From Hyphomicrobiales bacterium (GTDB lineage: Bacteria > Pseudomonadota > Alphaproteobacteria > Rhizobiales > Rhizobiaceae): 64,000 nt of DNA. The DNA lies in NCBI GenBank assembly GCA_900473745.1, contig UCMW01000013.1, forward strand, positions 62,001-126,000, in the 5' to 3' direction. Position numbers and translations under genes: made by a program. Shown here one piece after another: positions 22,948-32,772 of the stretch. Under the pieces are notes generated by a model that saw only the letters and a list, made by a program, of their open reading frames with translations, had not been told where the DNA came from and ran no database searches. How positions within the stretch are numbered: position 1 is the stretch's first letter; the number at the start of each line of letters is the position of its first letter.

Positions 22948-23107
22948 ATTGATCAACTCATTTTGGCTCAACATGATGCTGTGGTTGATCGGGATCGCTT
23001 CTCTACAAGGAGTCGGAGCACTTGTTTTCCTTGCGTTGGATCGGAGCATTAAACCGAGAGAGCGGATTTTCCCAGATCACTGGTACGAGCGAGAAAAGAA
23101 GCCATGA
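22928..23107 (+). CDS. Small membrane protein
   Basis: This is a 59-residue protein from ATG 22928. Residues 13-38 (WLNMMLWLIGIASLQGVGAL) form a membrane helix, and a basic cytoplasmic tail follows (RSIKPRERIF). The preceding CGGAGGAG (22912-22920) is a good ribosome site, and the stop overlaps the next start (ATGA). Confidence 0.6.
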   Translation: MTPETIELINSFWLNMMLWLIGIASLQGVGALVFLALDRSIKPRERIFPDHWYEREKKP

Positions 23108-23310
23108 CTAAGTGGGCAACGATCGACCGCGACAAGCTTTTCCAGCTGAGAAATGAGAGATGGGCCGAGTTTAGCGCGCTCGTCGACACAAACACAGGGC
23201 GGGTCCGCCGACAAAAGTGGGCAGACGTTTTGGACAGCGCATCTCTGCACGGCTGCATCATGGCCCTAGACGCAGTACTCGAAGCCACCAAGCCCAGGAG
23301 TGAGGAATGA
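23104..23310 (+). CDS. Small hypothetical phage protein
   Basis: This is a 68-residue protein, MTKWATIDRDKLFQLRNERW, mixed charge, helical. Start and stop overlap neighbours by four bases (ATGA). Nothing further can be said. Confidence 0.5.
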   Translation: MTKWATIDRDKLFQLRNERWAEFSALVDTNTGRVRRQKWADVLDSASLHGCIMALDAVLEATKPRSEE

Positions 23311-23651
23311 CCCAACCCCTGCTCACCCCGACCGAAGCCGCCGAGATCCTGTCGATCTCGGTCAAGCAACTAGCCCGGTTGACAGACGATGGCCTTATAA
23401 GATGGGTTAACGTCGGTCGCGGAATGAAACGGCCGAGCCGCCGTTACGAGCCTGATGACATCGAGGAGTTCAGGCGCGAGCGCGCCCGGAGGGAAATGAA
23501 GTGTCCGTCTACAAGCGTCCAGGCAAGGAAACCTATTCCTTCGACTTCCAGCTTCAAGGTCGTCGATTTTCAGGCGATACGGGATCAAGAACGAAACGCG
23601 AGGCGCAAGCCTTCGAGCAGTCGCGACGAGACGAGGCCCGCCTCGAACTGA
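23307..23651 (+). CDS. HTH protein, probable excisionase/recombination directionality factor
   Basis: This is a 114-residue protein with an N-terminal MerR/excisionase-type helix-turn-helix (LLTPTEAAEILSISVKQLAR and RRYEPDDIEEFRRER). It lies directly before the integrase, and its last 150 bases overlap the integrase gene in another frame. The overlapping Ser/Arg-rich tail (KVVDFQAIRDQERNARRKPS) has the look of other rhizobial prophage proteins of this type, so the overlap may be real. Confidence 0.7.
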   Translation: MTQPLLTPTEAAEILSISVKQLARLTDDGLIRWVNVGRGMKRPSRRYEPDDIEEFRRERARREMKCPSTSVQARKPIPSTSSFKVVDFQAIRDQERNARRKPSSSRDETRPASN

Positions 23652-24652
23652 AATCGGAAGCCGCCTTCTTTGCCGATCGCATGACATTCGAGATCGCCGC
23701 TTCGCGTTGGTGGCTCGAAATCGGCCAACACCAGAAGGCAACAGACACGGTTCTGCGCAATCTCGACCGGTTGAAAAAGTGGATCGGCGCCGAAACCCAG
23801 CTGGAGATCATCACTGATTCGATCATCGCCGGGCTGGTCGCGCGTCGCCGAGGCGAGCGTGTGCCGATCAGAATGAAGAACGGCAAGGTCAAACCCGGCA
23901 AGCTGGTGAGCCCGGCCACCGTCAACCGCACATGCACCCAGCCCCTGCGCGAGATCCTGCTCAGAGCAAAGAACGTCTGGAAGGTGAAGGTCGCGGACGT
24001 CGATTTCGGCCGTCACTTGCTGAAGGAGCCCCAGGAGCGGGTGCGAGAGGCGAGCCACGGCGAGGAAGACGCGATCTTGTCGCAGCTAACGCGCGGGTAT
24101 GACGACGCCGTACACTTCGCCTTCCTCACCGGCTGCAGGCGCATGGAGATCCTGGGCCTCGAATGGCCGCACGTCGATTTCTTCTCGCGCCGCTTCACCG
24201 TTACCGGCAAGGGGAACAAGGTCAGGACGATTCCTATGTCCGATGCGATCTTCGAGCTTCTCTGGGCGCAGAAGGACCACCACACCTTGAGAGTTTTCAC
24301 TTATGAAGCAGCCAGGACGAAGAAGGCGGAAGCGATCGTGCGCGGCAAGCGCTACCCCTTGACCGAGGCTGGCCTTAAGACGGCCATGCGCCGCGCCGTG
24401 CCGGCCGCCGGCGTCGTCAACTTCCGCTTCCACGACACGCGCCACACCGCAGCGACGCGCATTCTGCGTGCGTCAAACCTGCGTGTCGCGCAGCGCCTGC
24501 TCGGTCACAGCGACATCGCCACCACAACGAAATATGCCCACGCGATGGATGACGACCTTCGCCAAGCGCTGGAAGCCAGCACCACGAAAAGTCCCACCAC
24601 CACGCGGGCAGATAGCGACAAGCTGATGAATTCTAAAGGAAATAAGACTTGA
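23501..24652 (+). CDS. int: Tyrosine-type site-specific integrase
   Basis: This 383-residue protein has the catalytic set Arg213 (GCRRMEIL), His311 and Arg314 (HDTRH), His336 (LLGHSD) and Tyr345 (TTKYAH). An N-terminal arm-binding part (VYKRPGKETYSFDFQLQGRR) and a core-binding domain precede the catalytic domain. The GTG start at 23501 is supported by GGAGG about ten bases upstream. The gene ends ten bases from the tRNA-Pro fragment, which marks the attachment site it uses. Confidence 0.95.
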   Translation: MSVYKRPGKETYSFDFQLQGRRFSGDTGSRTKREAQAFEQSRRDEARLELKSEAAFFADRMTFEIAASRWWLEIGQHQKATDTVLRNLDRLKKWIGAETQLEIITDSIIAGLVARRRGERVPIRMKNGKVKPGKLVSPATVNRTCTQPLREILLRAKNVWKVKVADVDFGRHLLKEPQERVREASHGEEDAILSQLTRGYDDAVHFAFLTGCRRMEILGLEWPHVDFFSRRFTVTGKGNKVRTIPMSDAIFELLWAQKDHHTLRVFTYEAARTKKAEAIVRGKRYPLTEAGLKTAMRRAVPAAGVVNFRFHDTRHTAATRILRASNLRVAQRLLGHSDIATTTKYAHAMDDDLRQALEASTTKSPTTTRADSDKLMNSKGNKT

Positions 24653-24661
24653 GGCCCTCAG

Positions 24662-24701
24662 CCCCCCAGTCAAGTGCGCTACCGGGCTGCGCTACATTCC
24701 G
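24662..24701 (-). tRNA. 5' half of tRNA-Pro(GGG), prophage attachment junction
   Basis: On the minus strand from 24701 the sequence is the acceptor strand CGGAATG, then TA, the D arm GCGC...GCGC, A, and the anticodon stem CTTGA with loop CTGGGGG; after that it departs from tRNA sequence. The gene is therefore interrupted in the anticodon loop by the prophage. The 3' half should lie beyond the left end of the prophage, probably joined to a phage-carried copy of the 5' half so that a working tRNA is retained. Confidence 0.8.
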
Positions 24702-24866
24702 TCACCGGCAAATCAAGTGGATCGCTCGTTCCGAAATTTCCGAAGAACCTGTGTTCTGCATGGAAATGACTTTGCCGATCGACCCGCTCGACAGCACGTT
24801 CCCTTTAGCCAGTCAGCTATTTCGACGCAAGGGGAAACTCCGGGGCTTGTGAAAAAATGCGACGGG

Positions 24867-25295
24867 TCAGTTGAGCCTTTGCATCAGAGCCCGGATCTCA
24901 TCGAAGCGGCGTCGCTCTTCGGGCTCCTCGCTGTTGGCGGCATAACATGTCGAATCCATGCAGAAGCGGGTAACCTGCAAAGGCTCGGCGCCGCGCTCGA
25001 ACTGGCACTCGATCTCGTCGGTGATCTCCTGCGGTTCCGAGTCCATCCGGGTCGAATAGGTAAGACGGGCGCCGGGTGGGTCGAGTTCCGGGAAAGCCTG
25101 GACAACGCCGACCTTGAGGCCCTTCACCATCAGCATGCTCTCGGCGACGAAGACGCAGGCATCCTCGACCGTTGCCGGTCTGGCCTCGGTGGCACTGCCG
25201 GACGCCGCTGCCTGGCCGCCCTGTGTTTCCTGAGCATTGGCCGGGATGACAGCGAGAAGGGAGAGAATTGGGAGCGATATCAGGAGACGTTTCAT
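24867..25295 (-). CDS. Hypothetical secreted protein
   Basis: This is a 142-residue protein with a signal peptide (MKRLLISLPILSLLAVIPAN, cleavage near AQE). The mature part has three Cys near the end (IECQFE, RFCMDSTCYA), possibly disulfide-forming in the periplasm. It is the last leftward chromosomal gene before the attachment site. No function is recognised. Confidence 0.7.
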   Translation of the reverse strand: MKRLLISLPILSLLAVIPANAQETQGGQAAASGSATEARPATVEDACVFVAESMLMVKGLKVGVVQAFPELDPPGARLTYSTRMDSEPQEITDEIECQFERGAEPLQVTRFCMDSTCYAANSEEPEERRRFDEIRALMQRLN

Positions 25296-25388
25296 GGAAC
25301 CTCGCGCGGATTGCGTTTGGCAGCAGAACGCTTTTGCGCACCGCGATGTTCCATGCCGGCAGACCGGCGCGAAAAAGACGTCTTGCCG

Positions 25389-25928
25389 TCAGCGAACCTG
25401 ATCGAGCAAGCGCTTGCATTCGAGGAGGTCGAAGAGCGCTTCCTGCAGCAAAGCGCGGTCTTCCTTGCCGACGGAACCCTTGCCGACAGAGATCTCCGGC
25501 GCGTCGTCGCCGGCACTTGCGCCGAAGCCGAAGAATCGACCGCTGGTACGCACCTTGGGACGACCGACGACCTGATCCTCATCCAGATTGACCTTGGGCT
25601 CGTCGCCCTTCGAGGCGTTGGCGGCAACGAGTGCTTCCATCGTCGCGACATCGCCGGTGGCGACCGCCATGACGAACTTGTTACCATTGGTCTTCAGGAG
25701 CTTCTGGACGCCCTTGATCGTATAGCCCTGATCGTAGAGCAGGTGGCGAATGCCCTTCAGCAGTTCGATATCATCGGGGCGATAGTAGCGCCGGCCCCCG
25801 CCCCGCTTCAGCGGCTTGATCTGCGGGAAGCGCGTTTCCCAAAAGCGCAGGACGTGCTGCGGCAGATCGAGATCGTCCGCCACCTCGCTGATGGTGCGGA
25901 AAGCATCCGGGCTCTTGTCCAACTGCAT
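25389..25928 (-). CDS. MerR-family transcriptional regulator
   Basis: This is a 179-residue protein. An N-terminal MerR winged helix ([40 protein letters not shown]) is followed by a helical dimerisation stretch and a Gly/Lys-rich variable middle. ATG 25928 is preferred over GTG 25931. It follows ihfA, as in other rhizobia; its targets are unknown. Confidence 0.85.
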   Translation of the reverse strand: MQLDKSPDAFRTISEVADDLDLPQHVLRFWETRFPQIKPLKRGGGRRYYRPDDIELLKGIRHLLYDQGYTIKGVQKLLKTNGNKFVMAVATGDVATMEALVAANASKGDEPKVNLDEDQVVGRPKVRTSGRFFGFGASAGDDAPEISVGKGSVGKEDRALLQEALFDLLECKRLLDQVR

Positions 25929-26047
25929 CACAGCGCTCCTCGATCGTCACGCAGGCGCGCGACTCGGCTCATATTTCAACGGTTTGAGGATGGTTTTTCA
26001 AGCGCTCGGTGACCGGCGGGCGAATGCTCCACCGGTTTTGGCCGATA

Positions 26048-26386
26048 TCAGGCCGCCGGGTTCGCCGGCTTCTGCTTGGCCTTGCGGGCAATATGGGCGC
26101 GCAAGATACGCTGTTTCAGAACGTTGGACGCTTTAAAGGTCATGACGCGGCGCGGCGAAATCGGCACTTCCTCACCCGTCTTCGGGTTACGGCCTATGCG
26201 CTCGTTCTTGCTGCGGACCTGAAAGGTTGCAAAAGAGGAGAGCTTCACGGATTCACCGCGCACGATGGCGTTGCAGATCTCGTCGATTACTGTCTCGACA
26301 AGCTCGGCTGACTCCGTTCTGGAAAGACCGACCTTGCGAAAAACTGATTCTGCCAGATCCGCACGCGTCACTGTCTTCCCGGCCAT
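26048..26386 (-). CDS. ihfA: Integration host factor subunit alpha
   Basis: This is a 112-residue HU/IHF-family protein ([56 protein letters not shown]). IHF is a heterodimer that bends DNA sharply and supports recombination and transcription. The Arg-Asn-Pro tip that intercalates DNA (RIGRNPKTG) is present. It is next to fabH, the usual alphaproteobacterial location. Confidence 0.96.
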   Translation of the reverse strand: MAGKTVTRADLAESVFRKVGLSRTESAELVETVIDEICNAIVRGESVKLSSFATFQVRSKNERIGRNPKTGEEVPISPRRVMTFKASNVLKQRILRAHIARKAKQKPANPAA

Positions 26387-26494
26387 TGTTCTCGCCCGCC
26401 TAAATCAATGATCTTTTTGAATTGGCCAGAGACTATTGCCCTTGGCCGCGACGGTCAAGTGCTTGTCGGTGCGCATTTTTTAGGGTTTCAAATG

Positions 26495-27466
26495 CTACCA
26501 GCGCAGCAGGACCGCACCCCAGGTGAAGCCGCCGCCCATGGCTTCGAGCATGACGAGGTCGCCCTGCTTGATACGGCCGTCGCCGGCTGCGGTGGCGATC
26601 GCCAGCGGAATGGAAGCCGCAGAGGTGTTGCCGTGCTTGTCGACGGTGATCACGACCTTGGCGTCCGGGATGCCAAGCTTCTTCGCGGAAGCATCGATGA
26701 TGCGCTTGTTGGCCTGGTGCGGCACCAGCCAGTCGATGTCGTCAGCCGTCGTGCCGGTCGCGTTGAACGCCCCCTCGATCACGTCGGTGATCATGCCCAC
26801 GGCGTGCTTGAAGACCTCGCGGCCTTCCATGCGCAAGTGGCCGACCGTGCCGGTGGTCGACGGGCCGCCGTCGACATAGAGCTTCTCGCGATGCGCACCG
26901 TCGGAGCGCAGGTTAGAGGTCAACACGCCGCGGTCTGCAACCGTCCCCTCGCCTTCCTGCGCTTCCAGGATGAGAGCGCCGGCGCCATCGCCGAAAAGGA
27001 CGCAGGTTGTGCGGTCGGTCCAGTCGAGAATGCGGGAGAAGGTTTCCGCGCCGATGACAAGCACGCGCTTGGCCATGCCGCCGCGAATGTAGAGGTCAGC
27101 GGTCGCAACCGCATAGACGAAGCCGGAGCAGACGGCCTGTACGTCGAAGCCGAAGCCGTGATGCATGCCGAGGCGGTTCTGGATGTTGACGGCGGTTGCG
27201 GGAAAGGTGTTGTCCGGCGTCGAGGTGGCACAGATGACGAGATCGATGTCGGCTGCGGTCAGACCGGCGCGGTCGAGCGCTTCCTGGGCAGCGGCGGCGC
27301 CCAAAGATGCGGTCGTTTCGCCTTCGCCGGCGATGTGGCGTTGCTTAATGCCCGTGCGCTGGACGATCCATTCGTCCGACGTTTCAACCAGGCTTTCGAG
27401 ATCGCGATTGGTCATCACCCGCTTCGGGAGCGAAGCTCCGAAACCGCGAACTACAGAACGGATCAT
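26495..27466 (-). CDS. fabH: 3-oxoacyl-ACP synthase III
   Basis: This 323-residue enzyme starts fatty-acid synthesis by condensing acetyl-CoA with malonyl-ACP. The catalytic triad is visible: Cys113 (DVQAVCSGF), His250 (LVPHQANKR) and Asn280 (KHGNTSAAS). The length is typical. It lies 16 bases after plsX, so the two are probably cotranscribed, coupling acyl-ACP supply to phospholipid synthesis. Confidence 0.98.
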   Translation of the reverse strand: MIRSVVRGFGASLPKRVMTNRDLESLVETSDEWIVQRTGIKQRHIAGEGETTASLGAAAAQEALDRAGLTAADIDLVICATSTPDNTFPATAVNIQNRLGMHHGFGFDVQAVCSGFVYAVATADLYIRGGMAKRVLVIGAETFSRILDWTDRTTCVLFGDGAGALILEAQEGEGTVADRGVLTSNLRSDGAHREKLYVDGGPSTTGTVGHLRMEGREVFKHAVGMITDVIEGAFNATGTTADDIDWLVPHQANKRIIDASAKKLGIPDAKVVITVDKHGNTSAASIPLAIATAAGDGRIKQGDLVMLEAMGGGFTWGAVLLRW

Positions 27467-27482
27467 GGATGTTTCCTACCTT

Positions 27483-28529
27483 TCACGCCGCTTCGGGGCC
27501 GGCCGGGGACGGGTGCCGCGCGTGATATTTTTTCAAGTCGTTTTCGATCTTCTGCGTGAGACCGTTTCGGGCCATGTCATAGCCCACGTCCAGAGCCGCT
27601 GCAAAGCCCTCGGCGTCCGTGCCGCCATGGCTCTTGATGACGATGCCGTTCAGGCCGAGAAAGACCCCGCCATTGACCTTGCGCGGGTCCATCTTCTCGC
27701 GAAGCCTGTCGAAGGCGCCCTTGGCGAGGATGTATCCGAGCTTGGCCATCCAGGTGCGCGACATGGCAGAGCGCAGGTATTCGGCGATCTGCTTCGCGGT
27801 CCCCTCGGCGGTCTTCAAGGCAATATTGCCGGTAAAGCCTTCGGTCACCACCACATCTACGGTGCCCTTGCCGAGGTCGTCGCCCTCAACGAAGCCATAA
27901 TAGTCGATCGTGTCGAGACCCGCTTCACGGATCAGGCGGCCGGCTTCTTTCACCTCTTCCTGGCCCTTGATCTCTTCCACGCCGACATTGAGCAGGCCGA
28001 CCAGGGGCTTTTCGATTTCGAACAGGGCGCGTGCCATGGCACCACCCATAACGGCAAAATCAAGCAATTGCTGGGCATCGGCGCCGATACCCGCACCGAC
28101 GTCGAGCACGATGCTTTCGCCCGACAGCGTCGGCCAGATCGCAGCGATCGCGGGGCGTTCAATGGTCGCCATGGTGCGCAGGCAGAACTTGGCCATGGCC
28201 ATCAGCGCGCCGGTATTGCCGGCAGACACGGCGACGTCCGCCTGACCGGTCTTCACCGCCTCGATGGAGCGCCACATGCTGGACACGTAGCGGCCACGGC
28301 GCAGCGCCTGGCTCGGCTTCTCGTCCATGGTGACGGAGATTTCGCAGTGGTGGAAGGTCGACTTTTCCTTGAGCTTCGGGAACTGCGCAAGGATCGGCAG
28401 GCAGCGTTCCTGCTGGCCGAAGAGAAGGAAGGTCGCATCGGGATGGCGCTCGAGCGCCTTGGCGGCTCCAGGGATGACCACTTCGGGACCGAAGTCGCCC
28501 CCCATGACGTCGACAGAAATTCTGATCAC
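27483..28529 (-). CDS. plsX: Phosphate acyltransferase PlsX
   Basis: This 348-residue enzyme makes acyl-phosphate from acyl-ACP for PlsY in phospholipid synthesis. Family motifs: the N-terminal [51 protein letters not shown] and [20 protein letters not shown]. The start is GTG 28529. It acts peripherally at the inner membrane. It is followed by fabH and preceded by the DUF177 gene, the standard order. Confidence 0.97.
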   Translation of the reverse strand: MIRISVDVMGGDFGPEVVIPGAAKALERHPDATFLLFGQQERCLPILAQFPKLKEKSTFHHCEISVTMDEKPSQALRRGRYVSSMWRSIEAVKTGQADVAVSAGNTGALMAMAKFCLRTMATIERPAIAAIWPTLSGESIVLDVGAGIGADAQQLLDFAVMGGAMARALFEIEKPLVGLLNVGVEEIKGQEEVKEAGRLIREAGLDTIDYYGFVEGDDLGKGTVDVVVTEGFTGNIALKTAEGTAKQIAEYLRSAMSRTWMAKLGYILAKGAFDRLREKMDPRKVNGGVFLGLNGIVIKSHGGTDAEGFAAALDVGYDMARNGLTQKIENDLKKYHARHPSPAGPEAA

Positions 28530-28630
28530 TTAGACCTGACCCTTCTTCATCGCTGGCCAGCGATATTTTCGGCCAAAATACCGCTTTTCCTTCGGCACAC
28601 AACCCACCCGCAGGTGCAGATGGGGGATGA

Positions 28631-29191
28631 TCAATCCTTTTTCCAGTCCTTCAGGACGGCGAAGGCCGACGGCTTCTTCTCCTCCTCGACCATGCTTTCG
28701 ATGTGTCCGGAAAAGGCGACGCCCTCCTTTTTTGGATAGGGGTCGATGTCGAGAGCGGCAAATTCTGCGACCAGCGCGCCGGCGTCGATCGTGTCGCCAG
28801 TGAACTGTTCCGGGAGGTCGGGACCCTCGGGATCGAGCACCATCTCACCGGCGCCGTCGAGCACGATCCGCGCGAGCTTGGAGCCTTCCGGCACGTAGAT
28901 CTGGTCGATTTCCTGATCGATGTGCGAGACCACCGGCTCGAGCGTCACCACGCAGGCCTGCACCAGTTCGCCAGAGACATGGCCCTTGATGCGCACGCCG
29001 TCCTTCTTCCAGCGCGCAATCTGCAAGTCTGCGGAGAGCTTGTTGACGGCTTCCACCCGCCACAGATCGGCAAGGCCCGCGCGCTCGCGTTCGTCGGCCT
29101 CAACATGCACCTGTACAGGGTTGGCCGATATATGGCCGACCTTCACCAGATAGCTGAACTCGCGCGGGTCGTTCGTGTTGCTGCTCGTCAT
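28631..29191 (-). CDS. DUF177 (YceD-like) protein
   Basis: This is a 186-residue protein from ATG 29191. It has the YceD pattern QACVVTLEPVVSHIDQEIDQ with acidic C-terminal motif DGAGEMVLDPEGPD and EFAALDIDPYPKKEG. Members lie next to rpmF or plsX and are linked to 23S rRNA or ribosome maturation. No rpmF is found here, as often in rhizobia. Confidence 0.9.
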   Translation of the reverse strand: MTSSNTNDPREFSYLVKVGHISANPVQVHVEADERERAGLADLWRVEAVNKLSADLQIARWKKDGVRIKGHVSGELVQACVVTLEPVVSHIDQEIDQIYVPEGSKLARIVLDGAGEMVLDPEGPDLPEQFTGDTIDAGALVAEFAALDIDPYPKKEGVAFSGHIESMVEEEKKPSAFAVLKDWKKD

Positions 29192-29255
29192 TTGCGTGTT
29201 TCCTCGTTCTGCGATCCGGCCCGAAGCGTCTGCGCCATCAAGCGCTGGACGCCGC

Positions 29256-29795
29256 TCAGGCGCCCGGAACGGCAATGCGGGCCATGCCCGTCTCTATCTC
29301 GTTCTCATCCAGGGCGCCAAGCGCTTGTTCGGCTTCGAACAACCAGTCGGCCAGCGCCTGCATGGAGGGTGCTGCCTCGCCCGCTTCGGGATGGATGTTG
29401 CGCTTGAGTGCGGCAGCCAGTTCCGGTCGGTCGCTGCGATCCAGCGCGCCGGCATAGGATTCCAGACGACCGTAATACATGCCTGCGAGCTTCTTCATGC
29501 GTTTGGGCACACCCGGATCGCCGACGCCCAGTTCGCGGATCGAATGATCCACGTCCTCGAAGAAGGCATCGATGATGTTCTGGGCAATCTCCTGACCGCT
29601 GCGCGGAGACTTCGCCGTGCGCCGGAAATAGAGAATCAGCATGATCGTCAGCAACTCGAAGCGGCCGATCACGGTGTCGGGCACATGCATGTCGAGATAG
29701 AAGGCAGGCGTGCGCGCGGCCGCCGTCAGGGCACCATATTGGCGCTCGACGATCACCTGATTGTTTCTTTTCTGCCTGAGAAAGCCGAATACCAT
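29256..29795 (-). CDS. Ubiquinol-cytochrome c chaperone family protein
   Basis: This 179-residue protein matches the CBP3/UQCC1 family: YGALTAAARTPAFYLDMHVP, DTVIGRFELLTIMLILYFRR, VDHSIRELGVGDPGVPKRMK, KLAGMYYGRLESYAGAL. In mitochondria the homologue supports cytochrome b synthesis and bc1 assembly. It is the first gene of the leftward group, 64 bases before the DUF177 gene, and divergent from bamE. Confidence 0.93.
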   Translation of the reverse strand: MVFGFLRQKRNNQVIVERQYGALTAAARTPAFYLDMHVPDTVIGRFELLTIMLILYFRRTAKSPRSGQEIAQNIIDAFFEDVDHSIRELGVGDPGVPKRMKKLAGMYYGRLESYAGALDRSDRPELAAALKRNIHPEAGEAAPSMQALADWLFEAEQALGALDENEIETGMARIAVPGA

Positions 29796-29993
29796 CCAAT
29801 ATCACCAAAAAGAGCCGACCGAAGTGGTGAGCCCGGACGTGGTCGTGTTGCATGATTGCGAAAGCTGGTTTACCGAAGCAGGCGTGAATTGCAATGCCGA
29901 ACTCCGGCCCGGATGCCGCATCTCGCGGCAGAATGACCGAGAAAACGGCAGCGCTTTCATTGCGGCAGCTTTCCCCGGAAAGGCCACAATGCT
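29796..29993. promoter_or_regulatory. Divergent promoter region, bc1 chaperone / bamE
   Basis: This 198-base gap holds the start regions of two divergent transcripts. No convincing -35/-10 pair or palindrome was identified by eye. Confidence 0.3.
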
Positions 29994-30539
29994 ATGCGCA
30001 GAAGCGATCTGGCATTTGAAGTGCCATCGACAGTCATGGGAGACGTTTGCGTGGACATTCGGATTTTCAAGTCGGACAGGAAGCTCCTGAGCGCGACCGC
30101 ACTTGCTGTTGCCGTCACACTCGGCCTTTCCGCCTGCCAGACCTCCGAGGTCTTCCACAACGGCTATGTCGTTGACCAAGCGGCGCTGGACCTGGTTCCT
30201 GTCGGATCGAGCCGCGAACAGGTTCTGCTTTCGCTCGGCACACCGTCGACCACGGCGACCTTCGACGGCGAGGTGTTCTACTACATCTCCCAGAAGCGTA
30301 CCCGGACCGTCGCCTTTATGAAACAGCGACTGGTCGACCAGCAGATCCTCGCGATCTACTTCGACAAGGACGGCGTCGTGGCCCAGCGCGCCAACTACAC
30401 CCTGCAGGATGGCAAGGTGTTCGACACGATTTCCCGCACGACCCCGACTGGCGGTCGCGACCTCACCTTCCTGCAGCAGCTGCTCGCTGGCGGCGGCGGT
30501 GCGGCCAACAGCGTTCGCAACATTCTCGGCGGCCAGTAA
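29994..30539 (+). CDS. bamE: Outer membrane assembly lipoprotein BamE
   Basis: This protein of up to 181 residues has a lipoprotein signal ending LGLSAC, then the SmpA/OmlA fold: NGYVVDQAALDLVPVGSSRE, QVLLSLGTPSTTATFDGEVF and YYISQKRTR. BamE stabilises BamD binding to BamA in the outer-membrane protein insertion complex. Starts at 29994 or 30036 are possible; the later one would give a shorter cytoplasmic leader. It converges on hppA at a shared terminator. Confidence 0.92.
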   Translation: MRRSDLAFEVPSTVMGDVCVDIRIFKSDRKLLSATALAVAVTLGLSACQTSEVFHNGYVVDQAALDLVPVGSSREQVLLSLGTPSTTATFDGEVFYYISQKRTRTVAFMKQRLVDQQILAIYFDKDGVVAQRANYTLQDGKVFDTISRTTPTGGRDLTFLQQLLAGGGGAANSVRNILGGQ

Positions 30540-30585
30540 GGCCGCCTCCCGGCGGACTTCAACGTCCACCTGGTTCACGACAAGA

Positions 30586-30617
30586 AAAGACCGCGGAAGT
30601 CGCCTTCCGCGGTCTTT
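30586..30617. terminator. Bidirectional intrinsic terminator between bamE and hppA
   Basis: A perfect 14-bp stem AAAGACCGCGGAAG / CTTCCGCGGTCTTT with a TCGC loop, with a T-rich run (TTTCTTTTTG) after it on + and an A-rich run for the opposite direction. Confidence 0.93.
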
Positions 30618-30633
30618 CTTTTTGTTTGCGGCC

Positions 30634-32772
30634 TCAGCCTGCCAGGACGGCCAGAAGCAGGAGCGCCACTATGTTGGTGATCTTGATCGCAGGGTTTACG
30701 GCTGGACCCGCCGTATCCTTGTAGGGATCCCCCACGGTGTCACCGGTGACGGAGGCCTTGTGGGCGTCCGAACCCTTGAGGTGCTTGACGCCATCCTTGT
30801 CGATGAAGCCGTCCTCGAAGCTCTTCTTGGCATTGTCCCATGCGCCGCCGCCTGATGTCATCGAGATCGCGACGAAGAGGCCGTTGACGATAACGCCGAG
30901 CAGCGAGGCCCCGAGGGCCGCAAAAGCCGATGCCTTGGAACCGGAGATCAGGAGGACGCCAAAGTAGACGACAAGCGGAGCCAGAACCGGCAGCAGCGAG
31001 GGGACGATCATTTCCTTGATAGCCGCGCGGGTCAGGATGTCCACGGCCCGGCCGTAGTCAGGCTTTTCGGTCCCTTGCATGATGCCGGGCTTTTCGCGGA
31101 ACTGGCGACGCACTTCCTCAACGATCGAGCCAGCCGCGCGGCCGACAGCCGTCATGGCGATGCCGCCGAAGAGGTAGGGGATCAGGCCGCCGAAGATCAG
31201 GCCGGCAACGACATAGGGGTTGGAAAGATCGAACGAGATCGGCCCCATGTCGGCGAAGTACGGATACTGCGCACTGTTCGCGGCGAAGTAGGCCAGATCG
31301 TTCGAGTAGGCCGCGAACAGGACGAGGGCCCCGAGACCGGCCGATCCGATCGCATAACCCTTCGTGACAGCCTTCGTCGTGTTGCCAACCGCATCCAGCG
31401 CATCCGTCGATTTGCGTACTTCCGGTGGCAGGTGGGCCATTTCGGCGATGCCGCCGGCATTGTCCGTGACCGGGCCGAAGGCGTCGAGCGCCACGATCAT
31501 GCCGGCAAGGCCGAGCATGGTGGTGACCGCAATCGCCGTGCCGAAGAGGCCGGCGAGCTGATAGGTCGAGATGATACCACCGACGATCACGATGGCCGGA
31601 AGAGCGGTCGATTCCAGCGAGACGGCGAGTCCCTGGATGACGTTGGTACCGTGGCCGGTCACCGAGGCCTGGGCGATCGAGTTGACCGGGCGCTTGTTGG
31701 TGCCGGTGTAGTATTCAGTGATGACGACGATCAGGGCCGTCACGACGAGGCCGAGAATGCCGCAGATGAAGAGGTTCATCCCGGTGATGTCCATCCCGGC
31801 AACGGTGCCGATCGAGCCCCAGCCGATGGTGAGCGAGGTTGCCAGCGCGAGACCGCCGACGGACAGCAGCCCGGTGACGATCAGGCCCTTGTAGAGCGCG
31901 CCCATGATCGAGCCGCTGGTGCCCAGCTTGACGAAAAACGTACCGATGATCGAGGTGATGATGCAGGCGCCGCAAATTGCGAGCGGATAGATCATGGTGA
32001 TGTCGAGCACGGCGGAGCCGGCAAAGAAGATGGCAGCCAGAACCATGGTGGCGACAACCGAGACGGCATAGGTCTCGAACAGGTCGGCCGCCATGCCAGC
32101 GCAGTCACCGACGTTATCGCCGACATTGTCTGCGATGGTGGCCGGGTTGCGTGGATCATCTTCCGGAATACCGGCTTCGACCTTGCCGACGAGGTCCCCG
32201 CCGACGTCGGCGCCCTTGGTGAAGATGCCGCCGCCGAGACGGGCGAAGATCGAGATCAGTGACGCGCCAAAGCCGAGTGCGACGAGGGCGTCGATGACGT
32301 CGCGCGAGCCGCTTTCATGACCGAGGATCGCGGTCAGAATGTAGAAGTAGATGGAGACGCCGAGCAGAGCGAGGCCCGCCACCAGCATACCGGTGATGGC
32401 GCCGGACTTGAAGGCGATATCGAGGCCGGCTGCGAGGCTATGCGATGCCGCCTGAGCCGTGCGCACATTGGCGCGAACCGAGACATGCATGCCGATGAAA
32501 CCGGCGGCACCCGAGAGTACCGCACCGATCAGAAAGCCGATAGCGGCCGTGCCCGACAGGAGAAACCATGTGCCGACGAAAACGACGGCGCCGACGATCG
32601 CGATGTTCAGGTATTGCCGAGTGAGGTAAGCCTGAGCACCCTCGCGAATATAGCCTGCAATTTCCTGCATTCGGGCATTGCCCTGGTCCGCAGCGAGGAC
32701 CGAGCGTGTCGCCCAGACCGCGTAGACCACGGACAGAAGCCCGCATAAAATTACGCCTAGAAGAACCGTCAT
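30634..32772 (-). CDS. hppA: Membrane-bound proton-translocating pyrophosphatase (K+-insensitive type)
   Basis: This 712-residue protein has about 16 membrane helices. It hydrolyses pyrophosphate and pumps H+. Catalytic loops are visible: [40 protein letters not shown], and [20 protein letters not shown] with [20 protein letters not shown]. Lys in NTTKAVTKG (where K+-dependent enzymes have Ala) marks the K+-independent class. ATG 32772 opens directly with a membrane helix; an upstream in-frame start adds an unlikely basic leader. Confidence 0.97.
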   Translation of the reverse strand: MTVLLGVILCGLLSVVYAVWATRSVLAADQGNARMQEIAGYIREGAQAYLTRQYLNIAIVGAVVFVGTWFLLSGTAAIGFLIGAVLSGAAGFIGMHVSVRANVRTAQAASHSLAAGLDIAFKSGAITGMLVAGLALLGVSIYFYILTAILGHESGSRDVIDALVALGFGASLISIFARLGGGIFTKGADVGGDLVGKVEAGIPEDDPRNPATIADNVGDNVGDCAGMAADLFETYAVSVVATMVLAAIFFAGSAVLDITMIYPLAICGACIITSIIGTFFVKLGTSGSIMGALYKGLIVTGLLSVGGLALATSLTIGWGSIGTVAGMDITGMNLFICGILGLVVTALIVVITEYYTGTNKRPVNSIAQASVTGHGTNVIQGLAVSLESTALPAIVIVGGIISTYQLAGLFGTAIAVTTMLGLAGMIVALDAFGPVTDNAGGIAEMAHLPPEVRKSTDALDAVGNTTKAVTKGYAIGSAGLGALVLFAAYSNDLAYFAANSAQYPYFADMGPISFDLSNPYVVAGLIFGGLIPYLFGGIAMTAVGRAAGSIVEEVRRQFREKPGIMQGTEKPDYGRAVDILTRAAIKEMIVPSLLPVLAPLVVYFGVLLISGSKASAFAALGASLLGVIVNGLFVAISMTSGGGAWDNAKKSFEDGFIDKDGVKHLKGSDAHKASVTGDTVGDPYKDTAGPAVNPAIKITNIVALLLLAVLAG

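Larger units (their letters stand above)
1..24701. mobile_element. Prophage (right-hand part), integrated in a tRNA-Pro gene
   Basis: The stretch carries terminase, portal, head protease, CI and Cro-type repressors, an HTH/xis gene and a tyrosine integrase, arranged as two divergent arms of tightly coupled genes. The right boundary is the 5' half of tRNA-Pro at 24662-24701, followed by ordinary chromosomal genes. The left boundary, the rest of the head genes and all tail and lysis genes lie before position 1. The head proteins are of lambda-like families (gpA, gpW, gpB) with an HK97-type protease. No coding damage is visible except a possible one-base frameshift near 9090, so an inducible phage is plausible but not shown. 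Confidence 0.95.

Noticed and set aside
27165..28739. 524-codon open frame on the + strand
   Set aside because: Antisense to fabH and plsX, whose catalytic motifs are intact.
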